DNA from: an uncultured Caldilineales bacterium
GTDB lineage: Bacteria > Chloroflexota > Anaerolineae > JAAEKA01
Length of the DNA stretch: 61,383 bases
Direction: 5' to 3'
Assembly (NCBI GenBank): GCA_937907455.1
Contig: CALESQ010000049.1
Coordinates: forward strand, 1 to 61,383
Shown in pieces: positions 43,151 through 52,442 of this stretch (the stretch's first letter is position 1; each line of letters starts with the position of its first letter). The position numbers and the translations under genes were made by a program. The notes under the pieces are model-generated. The model searched no databases. It had not been told where the DNA came from and was given only the letters and a program-made list of their open reading frames with translations.

Positions 43151-45085
43151 CTACACCTGATAGGGCACATCAATCACGATGATGCCGGGCTTGGCGCGCA
43201 GCGCCAGCCGCAGCGTCAGGGCGGCCTGGGTGTGCAGCGCGTTTTGCCAGGTGTGTTCCGGCACAAACTCGGCCACCACCACCGTGATGATCTCGTTGGG
43301 CTGGCATTGGTCGTAAATCATGTCAATATACTGCAACAGCGGTTCCATCAATTGGCGATAGGGCGAATCGAGGATAACCAGCCGCACCCCTTCACCCCAC
43401 TGTGTCCATTTTGTGCGCACCCGCTCGGCATCCGCCGGATCGGTGGAAACGTGGACGGCGGTGATGTCCTTCGACAATGTACGGGCGTAGCGCAGCGCCA
43501 GCAAGGTGCCGCGATGCACGCTGCTTACCGGCACGATGACACGCTGCCGCGAGACCTGCGCCTCGCCGTCGTAGCCTTCCAGCGTCAGCCGCGTGGCGAG
43601 GTCTTTGTAGTGATGATTAATCGTCGAAAAGCCAGCGATCAGTGAAGGGATCAACAGGATGATCACCCACGCACCTTCGCTGAACTTGGTGACCGCAAAA
43701 ACCAGCATGACGATGGCTGTCGCCACCGCACCCACACTGTTGACCACCAGCTTGATGCGCCAGTTTGGATCGTAAACAACTTTTGAACCGCGCTCCTGAA
43801 GCTCTTCGCCCGCAGCCAGACGGCCAGACTTCCACCAACGCCGCGCCATACCGGTTTGCGACAGGGTAAACGACAGGAAGACGCCGATGGCATAGAGCGG
43901 GATCAAGGCAGTGACGCTGGCGCGGAACAGAATAATCAGCAGCGATGCGATCAGGGCCAGCGTGATGATGCCGCGCGAGTAGACGAGGCGGCTGCCTTTG
44001 AAGGTCAACTGCCGGGGCAGGAACCCATCTTCAGCGTGCAGAGCGCTCAGACGCGGGAAGTCGGCAAAGGAGGTGTTGGCAGCCATGATCAGGATCAGCG
44101 TGGTGGCGCTAATCACCAGCAGGTATGGGATGCCCTGGCCGCCCAGAATGGTGCGCGCCAATTGCGAAATGACCGTTTCGCTGGCCGATGGCACGGCGTG
44201 GATCTGCAAGCTGAGGAAGGTAATGCCCAGGAACAAGCTACCCAGAATCAGCGACATCCAGATCAGGGTAAGGCCAGCATTGTGACTTTTCGGTTCCTTG
44301 AAGGCAGGAATGCCGTTGGAAATCGCCTCAACGCCGGTGAGCGCGGTGGTGCCATTGGCAAAGGCGTGCAGAATCAAGAAGAGCGATATGGCGCGCGCGC
44401 TTTCGAGGGCTTCCAGCGGAGGTGGATCGGCAACCACGCCTAACGAATGAGTAAAAAAGCGAAAAAGGCCCACCCCTACTGTGGTGATCATCAGGAAGAG
44501 GAAGAAGTAAGTCGGCACAGCAAAAGCCATACCCGATTCCTTCACCCCGCGCAGGTTGATGAGCATCACCAGCAGCACCAGCGCCACAGCGATTTCAATG
44601 CGCCAATGGTAAAGCTGCGGAAAAGCGGAAGCAACCTGAGCCACACTGGATGAGACAGAAACGGCTACGGTCAGGATGTAGTCGGTGAGCAGCGCAGCAC
44701 CGGCAGTTTGCGCGGCCAGCTTGCCCAGATTATCGCGCGCGACGATATAGGCCCCGCCGCCGCCGGGATAGGCATGGATCGTCTGTTCATAGGAAATGGT
44801 GACGATAGCCAACAGCAGCACAATGCCGAGAGCAATCGGAAAGGCCAGCGAGAAGGCAGCCGTGCCCGCCATAGCCAGCACCACCAGGATTTCCTGCGTG
44901 GCGTAGGCGGTGGAGGAGAGCGCATCCGACGCGAAGACTGCCAGCCCTACCTTTTTGTTGATGGTTTGGTGCGGCGCGTCGGCGGTGGATAAGGGACGTC
45001 CGAGCAGCCAGGTGAGCCAGGAGCGCGGCGGGTTATAGCTATGAGGAACCCGCATCACGGTAGATTGCTCATTTTCGATATACAT
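43151..45085 (-). CDS. KimA-like potassium importer (APC superfamily)
   Basis: 644 residues. About twelve helices begin after the FASDALSSTAYATQEIL motif, with YEQTIHAYPGGGGAYIVARDNLG and LLTDYILTVAVSVSS, all close to B. subtilis KimA (YdaO), a high-affinity K+/H+ symporter bound by c-di-AMP. A cytosolic Usp-like C-terminal domain follows (RQRVIVPVSSVHRGTLLALRYA, ending VVVAEFVPEHTWQNALH). ATG 45085 has GGAAGG about 7 nt upstream. The adjacent KdpDE-like system supports a K+ role. Amino-acid transport is the alternative, since the superfamily is broad. No ydaO riboswitch was recognised in the leader. Confidence 0.82.
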   Translation of the reverse strand: MYIENEQSTVMRVPHSYNPPRSWLTWLLGRPLSTADAPHQTINKKVGLAVFASDALSSTAYATQEILVVLAMAGTAAFSLAFPIALGIVLLLAIVTISYEQTIHAYPGGGGAYIVARDNLGKLAAQTAGAALLTDYILTVAVSVSSSVAQVASAFPQLYHWRIEIAVALVLLVMLINLRGVKESGMAFAVPTYFFLFLMITTVGVGLFRFFTHSLGVVADPPPLEALESARAISLFLILHAFANGTTALTGVEAISNGIPAFKEPKSHNAGLTLIWMSLILGSLFLGITFLSLQIHAVPSASETVISQLARTILGGQGIPYLLVISATTLILIMAANTSFADFPRLSALHAEDGFLPRQLTFKGSRLVYSRGIITLALIASLLIILFRASVTALIPLYAIGVFLSFTLSQTGMARRWWKSGRLAAGEELQERGSKVVYDPNWRIKLVVNSVGAVATAIVMLVFAVTKFSEGAWVIILLIPSLIAGFSTINHHYKDLATRLTLEGYDGEAQVSRQRVIVPVSSVHRGTLLALRYARTLSKDITAVHVSTDPADAERVRTKWTQWGEGVRLVILDSPYRQLMEPLLQYIDMIYDQCQPNEIITVVVAEFVPEHTWQNALHTQAALTLRLALRAKPGIIVIDVPYQV

Positions 45086-45275
45086 GGTGTTCCTTCCTTG
45101 CATTACCGGGCTGCCTGTGCAGTGCGGTAAATCACAAAATCAGAAAGGCGTCAGCCAGCGCCAACGCCTTCAAAAACCATGATAACGAAAAAAGCATCAA
45201 GAGAGTGCCAGAATTTACCCCGCCAGTGTCAAGAAAGTGTAAAGATTTTGTGGCTTGCACAAGCCATAGCGCTGA
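45086..45275. other. 190-bp leader upstream of the kimA-like gene
   Basis: No gene seen. It contains the hairpin at 45145-45170 and a TTGACA (about 45221-45226 region, minus strand) without a matching -10 at proper spacing. A ydaO-type c-di-AMP riboswitch was looked for and not recognised by eye. Confidence 0.35.
45135..45170 (-). terminator. hairpin with weak U tract between moeA-like and kimA-like genes
   Basis: Minus strand: 7-bp stem AAGGCGT/ACGCCTT with a 12-nt loop, followed by TCTGATTTTG. It could end transcripts of the MoeA-PBP gene or be a leader attenuator of the transporter gene. The stem is short, so support is modest. Confidence 0.4.
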
Positions 45276-47315
45276 TCACAGCTCTGCAATCACCTCGCCA
45301 ATGCCCGCAGTGGTGTAACCACCAAGCGCGGCCACCGTGGCCGCGAACTCCGGTGAACGAATGACTGCAAGCAGCGGAGCCAACCATTCGTTATAGAAGA
45401 AGCGCCGCGGAATCAACAGATCGTAACGTTCGCTAAACAGCGGCACGAAGTCTAACTCCAGCGCACGCGCCGCTGCCAGAATGCCTAACCCGCAATCTGC
45501 GCTGCCTGACTTCACCGCCGCCGCCACGGCCAGGTGAGTAAACTCTTGACGGGTATAACCCTGCACCTGCCGCGGGCTGATGCCCAACCCTGCCAGCTTA
45601 AAATCGAGCAGCACGCGCGTGCCCGCGCCGCGTTGGCGGTTGATAAAGGACACATCGGGCCGCACCAGGTCTTCCAAGTGGCTAATCTGTTTTGGGTTGC
45701 CCGGCGGAGTGATCAACCCCTGCACACGGCCCACGAAACGCACTACCACCACGCCATCCGCATGGCCGCGCGTCCGGCTCAAACCCAGATCGTGAATCGC
45801 CGGCAGATTATACTCGCCCGTAGCTTCGTCCAGCAGATGCGAACCGGCCAAGTGAGCCTCGCCGCGCAGCAAGGCCAGCAGCCCGCCGGTGCTGCCCACG
45901 TTGGCCGAGGCAAAGGCCATCTCGGGCCGGGCGCGCCGCAGTTGATCGGCCAGCACGTCCAGAGTCATGTCGTGGCTGCCAATGCAAACCACGGTGTTGC
46001 GTAGCGTTTCAGGCGAACGCAGCAGCTCCACTGCCACAGGCGCACCGGCGTGAGCGCCTTCGCTAAAGCGCGGCAGGCGCACAATGCCGTCGGCGCGCAC
46101 CAGCGACATGATGACCCCGGCGCCGCGCGCCAGCGGCGTGGCTACCAGGCGCTCATCCACCTCACCAAGAGTCACGCGCAGAAATTCCTCTTCGCCCAGA
46201 CTGGAAACCACCTTTTGCGTCAAGTGCGCGGTAACCTGGGGACGCTGTGGCGCGGGCGTGCCCTGCATGGCATACAGCACAGGCTTGACCAACAGCTCAA
46301 AGGTCATCGCTGCCGAAGCAGGGTAACCGGGGATGCCTACAATCGGCTTGCCCTGCGCCACGCCGAGAATCACCGGATGCCCCGGCTTGATGGCGATGCC
46401 ATGCACCACCACCTGGCCCAGGCTGGCAATCACCTGGGCGGCGAAATCTTCAGAACCGGCAGAGGAACCAGCATTGATCACCACCAAATCGTGATCAGCC
46501 AAGGCCGCGGCCGCGGCAGCGCGGATCAACGCAAAGTTATCAGGCAGCGGCTCCAGGCGGCTCACGGTACAGCCCCATTCCTCGGCCTGTGCGCCCAGCA
46601 CCACCGCGTTATATTCGATGATGTCGCCCGGCTTGAGCGCACGGACATCGCCAAGCTGTGGCAAGCTCACCAGCTCATCACCGGTGGGGAGGATAGCCAC
46701 CCGCGGCCGACAACGCACCGCCAAATGGGTGTGGCCGCAGCCCAGAGCCGCGCCCATATCCGCCGGGCGCAGGCGATGGTTGGAAGGCAATACCAACTGC
46801 GTGGCTATAATATCCTCGCCCATGGGCCGGACGTGTCGCCAGGGAGGGATGGAGGCAAGGAGTTCGATTTGGCCCTCACCCCCCCTGCCCGCCTCTCCCT
46901 GCGAAAGAGGGGCCGGGGATAAGGGCATCCGCGAATCCAACGGCATCACCTGCACTTCCTCCACCATTACCACCGCATCGGTGCCGGGCGGCAGAGGATC
47001 ACCGGTATCCACATAAAACGCTTCGTAGCCGAGACGCAGATGCTTGGGCTGCGTCTCGGTGGCCCCCACCGTATCTGCTGCGGCTACCGCGTAGCCATCC
47101 ATAGCCGAGGCGTGATAGTGCGGCGAGGAGATGCGCGCCCACACCGGTGCCGCGGTCACGCGACCGAGGCATTCAGCTATGGGCAAACACTCGCTGCCCA
47201 GCGTGCCCAATGCACCCGCAGCGTGCAATGCCGCGCGCCAGGCCGGCAGGGCATCCGCAAGATCAATGTCATGCAAATACAGAGTAGAGGAAGAAGGGTG
47301 AATAGCTTGTGACAT
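45276..47315 (-). CDS. MoeA-like molybdopterin biosynthesis protein fused to a PBP-like domain
   Basis: 679 residues. The N-terminal ~420 residues are MoeA-like (SAMDGYAV, DTGDPLPPGTDAVVMVEEV, VVINAGSSAGSEDF, GHPVILGVAQGKPIVGIPGYPAS), the enzyme domain that inserts molybdate or tungstate into molybdopterin. The C-terminal ~240 residues are a LysR-substrate/periplasmic-binding-like domain (NVGSTGGLLALLRGEAHLAGSHLLD... INRQRGAGTRVLLD) that may sense an oxyanion. This bidomain layout occurs in several bacteria and archaea. Residues about 125-149 derive from a REP-like repeat inserted in frame. ATG 47315 is chosen over 47396 because MoeA homology begins about 20 residues later. Confidence 0.85.
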   Translation of the reverse strand: MSQAIHPSSSTLYLHDIDLADALPAWRAALHAAGALGTLGSECLPIAECLGRVTAAPVWARISSPHYHASAMDGYAVAAADTVGATETQPKHLRLGYEAFYVDTGDPLPPGTDAVVMVEEVQVMPLDSRMPLSPAPLSQGEAGRGGEGQIELLASIPPWRHVRPMGEDIIATQLVLPSNHRLRPADMGAALGCGHTHLAVRCRPRVAILPTGDELVSLPQLGDVRALKPGDIIEYNAVVLGAQAEEWGCTVSRLEPLPDNFALIRAAAAAALADHDLVVINAGSSAGSEDFAAQVIASLGQVVVHGIAIKPGHPVILGVAQGKPIVGIPGYPASAAMTFELLVKPVLYAMQGTPAPQRPQVTAHLTQKVVSSLGEEEFLRVTLGEVDERLVATPLARGAGVIMSLVRADGIVRLPRFSEGAHAGAPVAVELLRSPETLRNTVVCIGSHDMTLDVLADQLRRARPEMAFASANVGSTGGLLALLRGEAHLAGSHLLDEATGEYNLPAIHDLGLSRTRGHADGVVVVRFVGRVQGLITPPGNPKQISHLEDLVRPDVSFINRQRGAGTRVLLDFKLAGLGISPRQVQGYTRQEFTHLAVAAAVKSGSADCGLGILAAARALELDFVPLFSERYDLLIPRRFFYNEWLAPLLAVIRSPEFAATVAALGGYTTAGIGEVIAEL
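46869..46943 (-). repeat. REP-like element inserted in frame in the MoeA gene
   Basis: The plus strand reads CCCTCACCCCCCCTGCCCGC then CTCTCCCTGCGAAAGAGGGG, an imperfect palindrome matching the intergenic element at 25.86 kb. It keeps the frame and encodes a Pro/Ser/Gly-rich loop (PLSPAPLSQGEAGRGGEG) between the VMVEEV motif and the ELLASIPPWRHVRPMGEDI segment that are normally close together. Confidence 0.6.
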
Positions 47316-47514
47316 AGCTCTATTGTCGTTGACTTCGGGTTTTTTGCAACCTCGGACATTCCATGCCCATGCCGCTTTCGGCAACAAAATGCTCAAGCCG
47401 ATCGCTCAGGCTGGCCTCTTCCGAATAGCCCCTCAACTGCGCCTGCGTTCCCCCTCAGCTTGATCATTGCCCCGGTTTGGTAGCTTCCTGCCTGTATGTC
47501 TGCCCAATCTGTGC

Positions 47515-47555
47515 TATGCTGGTGATCATCCAACAAAGCCTGCTGCCCGGCAGCA
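47515..47555 (+). promoter_or_regulatory. -10 and perfect palindrome ahead of the YyaL-type gene
   Basis: TATGCT at 47515-47520 is a possible -10 with a weak -35. A perfect 15-bp palindrome TGCTGCCCGGCAGCA occupies 47541-47555, just before GGAGG at 47558-47562, so it would be an operator or a hairpin next to the ribosome site. Confidence 0.45.
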
Positions 47556-47567
47556 GCGGAGGTTCTA

Positions 47568-49757
47568 TTGACTACCGCTCATATCCCGCAAAGCCACGCC
47601 AACCGCCTCTTCCACGAGACCAGCCCCTACTTGCGCCAGCACGCCTACAACCCGGTGGACTGGTACCCCTGGGGCGCTGAGGCCCTCAGCCGCGCCCGCG
47701 CTGAAGACAAGCCGATCTTCCTCAGCATCGGCTATTCAGCCTGCCACTGGTGTCATGTAATGGCGCACGAGTCTTTCGAGGACCCGCAAACCGCCAAAAT
47801 CATGAACGAGCTGTTCATCAACATCAAAGTGGATCGCGAGGAGCGCCCTGACCTCGATGGCATCTACATGGCCGCGGTGCAGGCCATGACCGGTCACGGC
47901 GGCTGGCCGATGAGTGTGTGGCTGCTGCCAGACGGCGCGCCCTTCTACGGCGGTACCTATTTCCCACCCCACGACCGCTACGGCATGCCCGGCTTCCGCC
48001 GCGTGCTGGTGGCTACAGCAGATGCCTATCGCACACGGCGCAGCCAGGTGGAAGAAAGCGCAGCCCGCATGAAAGCCGCGCTACAAAGCGCAGATCTACA
48101 AGGCTGGCTTGGCTCTGGTGAGGGGGCACTGGATGCTGTAATCGCTGAGCAGGCGGTGCAGGGATTGACGCGCGCCTATGACTCTTTCTACGGCGGCTTT
48201 GGCCACGCGCCCAAGTTTCCCCAGCCAATGAATCTGAGCTTTTTGCTGCGCTACCATCAGCGCACAGAGGCTCCCGATACGGTCGCAGCGGCCTACCCAA
48301 CCGGCGGCGGACAGGTGTTGGAGATGATCACTCATACCCTGCATCAAATGGCGCGCGGCGGCATGTACGACCAACTGGGCGGCGGCTTTCATCGCTATTC
48401 GGTAGATGAACGCTGGCTGGTGCCGCATTTCGAAAAAATGCTCTACGACAATGCCCAACTGGCGCGCGTGTACACGGAAGCGTGGCTGGCAGGTGGCGAC
48501 CCGTTTTTCCGCGCCGTGGCCGAAGAAACGCTGGACTATCTGGCGCGCGAGATGCGCGATCCCGCGGGCGCGTTCTACTCCAGCCAGGATGCAGACAGCG
48601 AAGGCGAAGAAGGTAAATTCTTTCTGTGGACGCCACAGGAACTGACGGAGCTGCTGGGCGCGGCGGACGCGCGGCTGGCAGGCGGTTATTACGGTGTCAC
48701 CCCCAGCGGCAACTTCGAGGGGCAAACCATTCTCCACATCCCGCGTGAGGCCGCAGTGGCGGCACAACAGCTCGGCGTGGATGAGGCAGCGCTGCGCGCG
48801 GCGCTGGCGCGCAGCAGGCCGGTGCTGCTGGCCGCGCGTCAGCAACGAATCAAGCCGGGCCGCGACGACAAGGCCCTGGCCGAATGGAACGGCATGACCC
48901 TGCGCGCCTTTGCCTATGCCGCGGGCGCGTTCGGCCGTGCTGACTATCGCCGCATCGCCGAGGCAAACGCCGCCTTCCTCCTCGATCACATGAGCTTTTC
49001 TTCCCCCTCCACACCGCTCACCTCTGAGGGCCTGAGCTTTATCGGCCTCCACCGCACCTGGGCCCCTGCCACGCTTACCGGCGACGCGGCTGAGGCGCGG
49101 CTGAACGGCTATCTGGAGGACTACGCCAATGTGGCTGACGGGCTGATCGAGCTGTATCAGCTCACCTTTGCGCCGCGCTGGCTGCATGCCGCACGCGCCC
49201 TGGCCGATGCTATGCTGGCGCGCTTCTGGGATAATGAACAGGGTGGCTTCTTCCAAACCAGCCACGACCACGAGACTCTGCTCACGCGGCCCAGGGAGTT
49301 CGTAGACAATGCCGTGCCCTCCGGCAACTCTGTAGCTGCGGACGTGCTGCTGCGCCTCTATGCGCTCACCGGCGAGGAACGCTATCACAGCCACGGCGAA
49401 GCGATTCTGCTGTTGCTGCGTGAGGCAATGGCGCGTCAGCCGCTGGCCTTCGGCCATCTGCTGGGCGTGCTGGAGCGCGCCTTAAGCCGCCCGCAGGAAA
49501 TCGTAGTCATCGGCGATCCCGCTGACCCGGCCACTCTGGCCTTGTTGACGGAGGTGAGAAGCCGCTTTTTGCCGCATGCCGTGCTGGCCGGTGCCGCCTC
49601 AGAAGCCGCGGCCCAGGCGGCAGCGGTGGAAATTCCACTGCTGGCAGACCGCACGCAGTTCAACGGCGCACCCACGGCCTACGTGTGCGAAAACTTCACC
49701 TGCCACCTGCCGGTATCCGATCCTGATGCGCTGGCACGGGAATTAAGTCGGAGTTGA
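47568..49757 (+). CDS. thioredoxin-domain protein of the YyaL/DUF255 (spermatogenesis-associated 20) family
   Basis: 729 residues. The N-terminal DUF255 thioredoxin-like domain starts NRLFHETSPYLRQHAYNPVDWYPWG and has the active site CHWCH (C59, C62), then EERPDLDGIYM and GHGGWPMSVWLLPDG. The rest is a six-hairpin-like helical region (YDQLGGGFHRYSVDERWLVPHFEKMLYDNAQL) resembling glycosidases and epimerases. Exact activity is unknown. It starts with TTG at 47568, 5 nt after GGAGG. It is a single gene with a palindrome in its leader. Confidence 0.92.
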   Translation: MTTAHIPQSHANRLFHETSPYLRQHAYNPVDWYPWGAEALSRARAEDKPIFLSIGYSACHWCHVMAHESFEDPQTAKIMNELFINIKVDREERPDLDGIYMAAVQAMTGHGGWPMSVWLLPDGAPFYGGTYFPPHDRYGMPGFRRVLVATADAYRTRRSQVEESAARMKAALQSADLQGWLGSGEGALDAVIAEQAVQGLTRAYDSFYGGFGHAPKFPQPMNLSFLLRYHQRTEAPDTVAAAYPTGGGQVLEMITHTLHQMARGGMYDQLGGGFHRYSVDERWLVPHFEKMLYDNAQLARVYTEAWLAGGDPFFRAVAEETLDYLAREMRDPAGAFYSSQDADSEGEEGKFFLWTPQELTELLGAADARLAGGYYGVTPSGNFEGQTILHIPREAAVAAQQLGVDEAALRAALARSRPVLLAARQQRIKPGRDDKALAEWNGMTLRAFAYAAGAFGRADYRRIAEANAAFLLDHMSFSSPSTPLTSEGLSFIGLHRTWAPATLTGDAAEARLNGYLEDYANVADGLIELYQLTFAPRWLHAARALADAMLARFWDNEQGGFFQTSHDHETLLTRPREFVDNAVPSGNSVAADVLLRLYALTGEERYHSHGEAILLLLREAMARQPLAFGHLLGVLERALSRPQEIVVIGDPADPATLALLTEVRSRFLPHAVLAGAASEAAAQAAAVEIPLLADRTQFNGAPTAYVCENFTCHLPVSDPDALARELSRS

Positions 49758-49808
49758 GATTAACTAGCTCGCCAACTGGCTTTTCTTGTTTCTGGAATGA
49801 AATTCAAT

Positions 49809-49981
49809 ACTTTGTAAACAAAGTTGTTGCGCGAAATTCAGCAAGCCATACGCTCTCATCGGTGTCTCCGAACCCAGTGAGGAGTCCCCCGTGCGTTCGT
49901 GAGGGGATTCCTCGGCCCTGGCAGGCCTCGGAATGACAGGCTACCAGCCACTGCGACAGGCAAAAACTTGGTTTGCGAAGT
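49809..49981 (-). mobile_element. 173-bp MITE-like element, copy 2 (inverted)
   Basis: Terminal repeats match at 13 of 16 positions: ACTTTGTAAACAAAGT at the left and, read from the right on the other strand, ACTTCGCAAACCAAGT. Read on the minus strand the interior aligns with copy 1 at 17.4 kb over its length at roughly 80 percent by eye, with the same GTCATTCCGAGG core. It lies between convergent genes (YyaL-type and glgX), so it may also act as a transcript-end hairpin. Confidence 0.65.
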
Positions 49982-50007
49982 AGAGACTGATAGCATGAGG
50001 TAAATGG

Positions 50008-52080
50008 TTAGCCAATGCTCTCGCTGCGGCGACAGGCCAACAGCACCACCGAACGCGGTGCAGCGCGGTAAAACGGTGTGGCCACAGCTTGAGCCACAGC
50101 AAAATCACTAAAATCATCCGGCGCATCCAAAGCGGTATCCAGCAGCCGTCGCCACGCGGTGCAGCCTGCCATCATCGGCAACTCGAAACCCAGCGGCTCC
50201 CAGTAGGCATTGAAAATGATATGAAAGGCCACGTGGGTGCCTGCCACTGACAGCGCCAGCGTGTGCGATGTGTAGCTGGTATCCGGGTGATTGAGCGCGA
50301 TGCCGTGCCATTGCAGCCGTGTGGTGTGCAGCAGCTCCCACAACGTTTGAATCTGAGGATCGCCCATCACCACGCCCGGGTGCAGGCGCAGCCGGTTGAG
50401 CTGCTGCACATAGCGCAGAATATCGCTGTTGCGTTCAGGCAGCGACCAGTCGAACCAGCTCAGTTCGTTGTCCTGGCAATAGGCGTTGTTGTTGCCTCCC
50501 TGCGTGCGTCGCACCTCATCGCCCATAGCCAGCATGGGTACGCCCAGCGCCAGCAGGGTGATGGTCAGGAAGTTCTTGATCTGCCTGCGCCGCAATGCCT
50601 CCACCGCGGGATCGTCGCTGGGGCCTTCCGCGCCGCAGTTCCAGCTCAGATTATGGTTTTCGCCGTCACGGTTTTGCTCGCCGTTAGCCAGATTATGCTT
50701 CTGGTTGTAAGACACCAGATCGTTAAGCGTGAAGCCATCATGGCTGGTGATGAAGTTGATGCTTTGTTCCGGTTCACGCCCGGTATGGCCGTAGATGTCG
50801 GGGCTGGCAAAGAAGCGACTAGCCACTGCCTGTACCATGCCCGAATCACTTTTAACAAAGGAGCGCACATCATCACGAAAGCGGCCATTCCACTCGACCC
50901 AGTGATCGCCGAAGAAGTTCCCTACCTGATATAGCCCACCTGCATCCCAGGCTTCGGCAATCAATTTGGTGCCGGCCAGCACGGGGTCTTTGTCAATATC
51001 CAGCAAAATTGGCGGAGTCACCATGGGGTGGCCCTGGCCGTCACGCGAAAGGATCGAAGCCAGATCGAAGCGAAAGCCGTCTACGTGCATCTCGCGCACC
51101 CAGTAGCGCAGGCTGTCCAGGATCATGCGCCGCACAATGGTGTGGTTGCCGTTGAGCGTGTTGCCGGTGCCGCTGAAGTTACGATACCACGCCGGGTTGT
51201 CGTCCAGGATATAATAATCATCGTTAGCCAGGCCGCGGTAGCAGAAGGTTGGCCCAAGATGATCACCCTCGGCGGTGTGGTTATAAACCACATCCAAAAT
51301 CACTTCAATACCGGCGCGGTGCAGCGCCTTCACCATATCACGAAATTCATCCAGGGCGTGCAGGGGGTTGCCGCTGACACTATAGGCCGCGTGAGGTGCG
51401 AAAAAGGACACCGGGCTATAGCCCCAATAGTTAAGACGGTCGCGCGGCGCGTCGCTGGGATCAAACTGGAACACCGGCAGCAGCTCTACCGCCGTTATAC
51501 CCAGGGCACGCAGGTAGGGGATTTTCTCGATCAGCCCGGCATAAGTGCCGCGGCGTTCCGGCGTCACACCGGAATTGGGATGGCGCGTGAAGCCACGCAC
51601 ATGCATCTCATAGATGATGGTCTCGGCGTAGGGGCGGCGTAGTGGTTGATCTCCCTCCCAATCGTAGCAGCGCGGGTCTGCCACCACGCTTTTGAAGGCC
51701 ATCGCGGTATTATCGCCGGGGTCTACTGCGGCCTGACGCCGGTAGCCCGGCGGAGTTGCCACGCCGCGGCTGTAGGGATCCAACAGCACCTTGTCGGCGT
51801 CGAAACGCAGCCCCGCTTCCGGTCGCCATAACCCGTGAGCACGATAGGCATATAGTTGGCCCGCGGCAATGCCCGGCACAAAGACATGCCAATAGTCGTA
51901 GGTACGGTTGATGGCAGGCTCCAGGCGAATGACGCGCGCCGGCTGAGGGGCATCGGCGCGGTCGAACAGCAGCAACTCCATGCCTGCGGCTCGGCGCGCG
52001 TAGACGCTGAAATTGACGCCGTCAGGATATACAGTGGCGCCGACAGGATAGCTAAGACCGGGAAAAGAAGTAGATGTCAT
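50008..52080 (-). CDS. glgX: glycogen debranching enzyme (GlgX/TreX, GH13)
   Basis: 690 residues. A CBM48-like N-terminal domain (SYPVGATVYPDGVNFSVYA) precedes the GH13 barrel: region I VILDVVYNHT, region II DGFRFDLAS (nucleophile Asp), region III LIAEAWD (acid/base Glu), and region IV FITSHDGFTLNDL. This is the isoamylase/GlgX set that hydrolyses alpha-1,6 branches in glycogen limit dextrin; it would work upstream of the phosphoglucomutase found at 12 kb. The ATG at 52080 begins the conserved region; earlier in-frame starts at 52143 are possible. No clear ribosome site. Confidence 0.93.
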   Translation of the reverse strand: MTSTSFPGLSYPVGATVYPDGVNFSVYARRAAGMELLLFDRADAPQPARVIRLEPAINRTYDYWHVFVPGIAAGQLYAYRAHGLWRPEAGLRFDADKVLLDPYSRGVATPPGYRRQAAVDPGDNTAMAFKSVVADPRCYDWEGDQPLRRPYAETIIYEMHVRGFTRHPNSGVTPERRGTYAGLIEKIPYLRALGITAVELLPVFQFDPSDAPRDRLNYWGYSPVSFFAPHAAYSVSGNPLHALDEFRDMVKALHRAGIEVILDVVYNHTAEGDHLGPTFCYRGLANDDYYILDDNPAWYRNFSGTGNTLNGNHTIVRRMILDSLRYWVREMHVDGFRFDLASILSRDGQGHPMVTPPILLDIDKDPVLAGTKLIAEAWDAGGLYQVGNFFGDHWVEWNGRFRDDVRSFVKSDSGMVQAVASRFFASPDIYGHTGREPEQSINFITSHDGFTLNDLVSYNQKHNLANGEQNRDGENHNLSWNCGAEGPSDDPAVEALRRRQIKNFLTITLLALGVPMLAMGDEVRRTQGGNNNAYCQDNELSWFDWSLPERNSDILRYVQQLNRLRLHPGVVMGDPQIQTLWELLHTTRLQWHGIALNHPDTSYTSHTLALSVAGTHVAFHIIFNAYWEPLGFELPMMAGCTAWRRLLDTALDAPDDFSDFAVAQAVATPFYRAAPRSVVLLACRRSESIG

Positions 52081-52264
52081 GGGGGAAGTTTCGTCTCGTT
52101 GCGTGAAGAGAGATGATACCATAGATGGAAAGGAAACAGACAATTAGCCATTGCCAATGGTCTAAGCAGTTGTGGCGGTGATCGGGTATGAACTCACCTC
52201 TGTCTCGCCGAAGCGCCTGGTGGTTAGCGCCGCCACCACCTACTCGACCGGCGGCCCGCTGCGT

Positions 52265-52321
52265 ACCATTGATTGTCCGGTTCCTGCAATTTAACCGGAA
52301 GTCGCACACTACCAAACTTTC
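52265..52321 (+). repeat. 57-bp direct repeat, copy 1
   Basis: Matches 51 of 57 bases of a second copy 178 bp downstream; includes AAGTCGCACACTACCAAACT. The 121-bp segment between copies holds two strong palindromes (ACCGAATT-G-AATTCGGT near 52357-52373 and AAGCCCC-TGCC-GGGGCTT near 52386-52403). Confidence 0.75.
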
Positions 52322-52442
52322 GGTTGTGTATGGATTTCGGTTGAAATGTGTTGCCACCGAATTGAATTCGGTGTCTCAAGCCACGAAGCCCCTGCCGGGG
52401 CTTTCGGAGAGCGCCTGAGAGCGCTTCGTTCTCTGAACCGCA

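Noticed and set aside
45086..45275. c-di-AMP (ydaO) riboswitch upstream of the KimA-like gene
   Set aside because: Only one short hairpin is apparent, and the conserved elements of the class were not seen by eye. A covariance-model search would settle it.
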